Shown here one piece after another: positions 13,244-13,407 of a stretch of 13,407 nt of DNA. The translations under genes were made by a program, and so were the position numbers. The stretch lies in assembly GCA_031257995.1 (NCBI GenBank), contig JAIRNN010000137.1:1-13407 (forward strand), written 5' to 3'. The notes beneath the pieces are model-generated. The model saw only the letters and a program-made list of their open reading frames with translations. It searched no databases and was not told the DNA's origin. The stretch is from Spirochaetaceae bacterium. Its GTDB lineage: Bacteria > Spirochaetota > Spirochaetia > Treponematales > Breznakiellaceae. The first letter of the stretch is position 1, and every line of letters begins with the position of its first letter.

Positions 13244-13407
13244 TCACGTTTCAAACAGCGGGTAAAGTCTATGAAGTTTTATTCCCGCATCTTCAGCGGT
13301 AAATCTCCAGTTGATTTTCTTTACCGCCTTGTTTCGTTCCGTGTTCCACATTTTTGTTTCCTTTCTCATTTGCTTTATCGCGGGGATCCGGGGCGGCAGG
13401 CCGTGAT
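13244..13407 (-). CDS. IS630-family transposase, C-terminal part (runs off right edge)
   Basis: The last 53 codons, in one unbroken frame to TGA 13246-13244. Reading: GLPPRIPAIKQMRKETKMWN, TERNKAVKKINWRFTAEDAG and IKLHRLYPLFET. This is the standard IS630 transposase tail (RRIPxxExxxxExxxWxxERNxxxxKINWRFTxxDAxIKLxRLYPxFE), downstream of the catalytic DDE core. It is related to the remnant at 551-1172 (KINRRFTAARARIKLKRLYPQFE) but not identical, so it is a different copy. In the visible part it is undamaged; whether the whole gene is intact depends on sequence beyond the edge. Confidence 0.82.
   Translation of the reverse strand, partial: HGLPPRIPAIKQMRKETKMWNTERNKAVKKINWRFTAEDAGIKLHRLYPLFET

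Overview
The window is 13.4 kb of bacterial chromosome, G+C-rich by eye. It holds two transport and metabolism operons and a tRNA synthetase gene, set among decayed mobile elements and GC-rich palindromic repeats. Two lipoprotein-type solute-binding proteins, an ATPase-less sugar ABC operon with a GH65 phosphorylase, a D-lactate dehydrogenase and several IS630 and Y1-like fragments are compatible with a host-associated Treponema-like spirochaete. That placement is an impression from protein style, not a demonstrated identification.

Layout. Positions 1-306 (minus) hold the N-terminal third of an amino-acid-type ABC solute-binding lipoprotein. Positions 335-2205 are a graveyard: a GC-rich palindromic repeat, an IS630-family transposase broken by several frameshifts (minus), and a fragment of a Y1/REP-associated-transposase-like protein (plus) joined almost directly to it. 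About 570 bp of repeat-bearing non-coding DNA follow. Positions 2210-8246 (minus) form one operon, read right to left. It has a near-consensus sigma70-type promoter (TTGACA, 17 bp, TATACT), two AAAACGTTT-type palindromes resembling LacI-family operators, a sugar-binding lipoprotein with a duplicated ribosome-binding-site/start module, a 355-bp array of 15 short hairpin units, two overlapping MalF/MalG-type permeases, and a GH65 disaccharide phosphorylase. The likely job is import of an alpha-glucobiose and its phosphorolysis. No ATPase gene and no beta-phosphoglucomutase gene lie in the window, so both would have to be supplied from elsewhere.

Positions 8247-8990 are mostly non-coding, with a repeat copy and two short decayed coding fragments. 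Positions 8991-10235 (plus) hold tyrS. Positions 10529-12644 (plus) hold D-lactate dehydrogenase followed 19 bp later by an AEC-family permease, plausibly a fermentation and lactate-export pair. The right end has another repeat, a second truncated copy of the same Y1-like family (minus), and the C-terminus of another IS630-type transposase running off the window (minus).

The most unusual item is the hairpin array between the binding-protein gene and the first permease gene. Its units keep a conserved linker while stem sequences change together on both arms, and pairing is better preserved on the operon's mRNA strand than on the other strand. Its location parallels the REP elements between malE and malF in E. 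coli, but the sequence is unrelated to REP.
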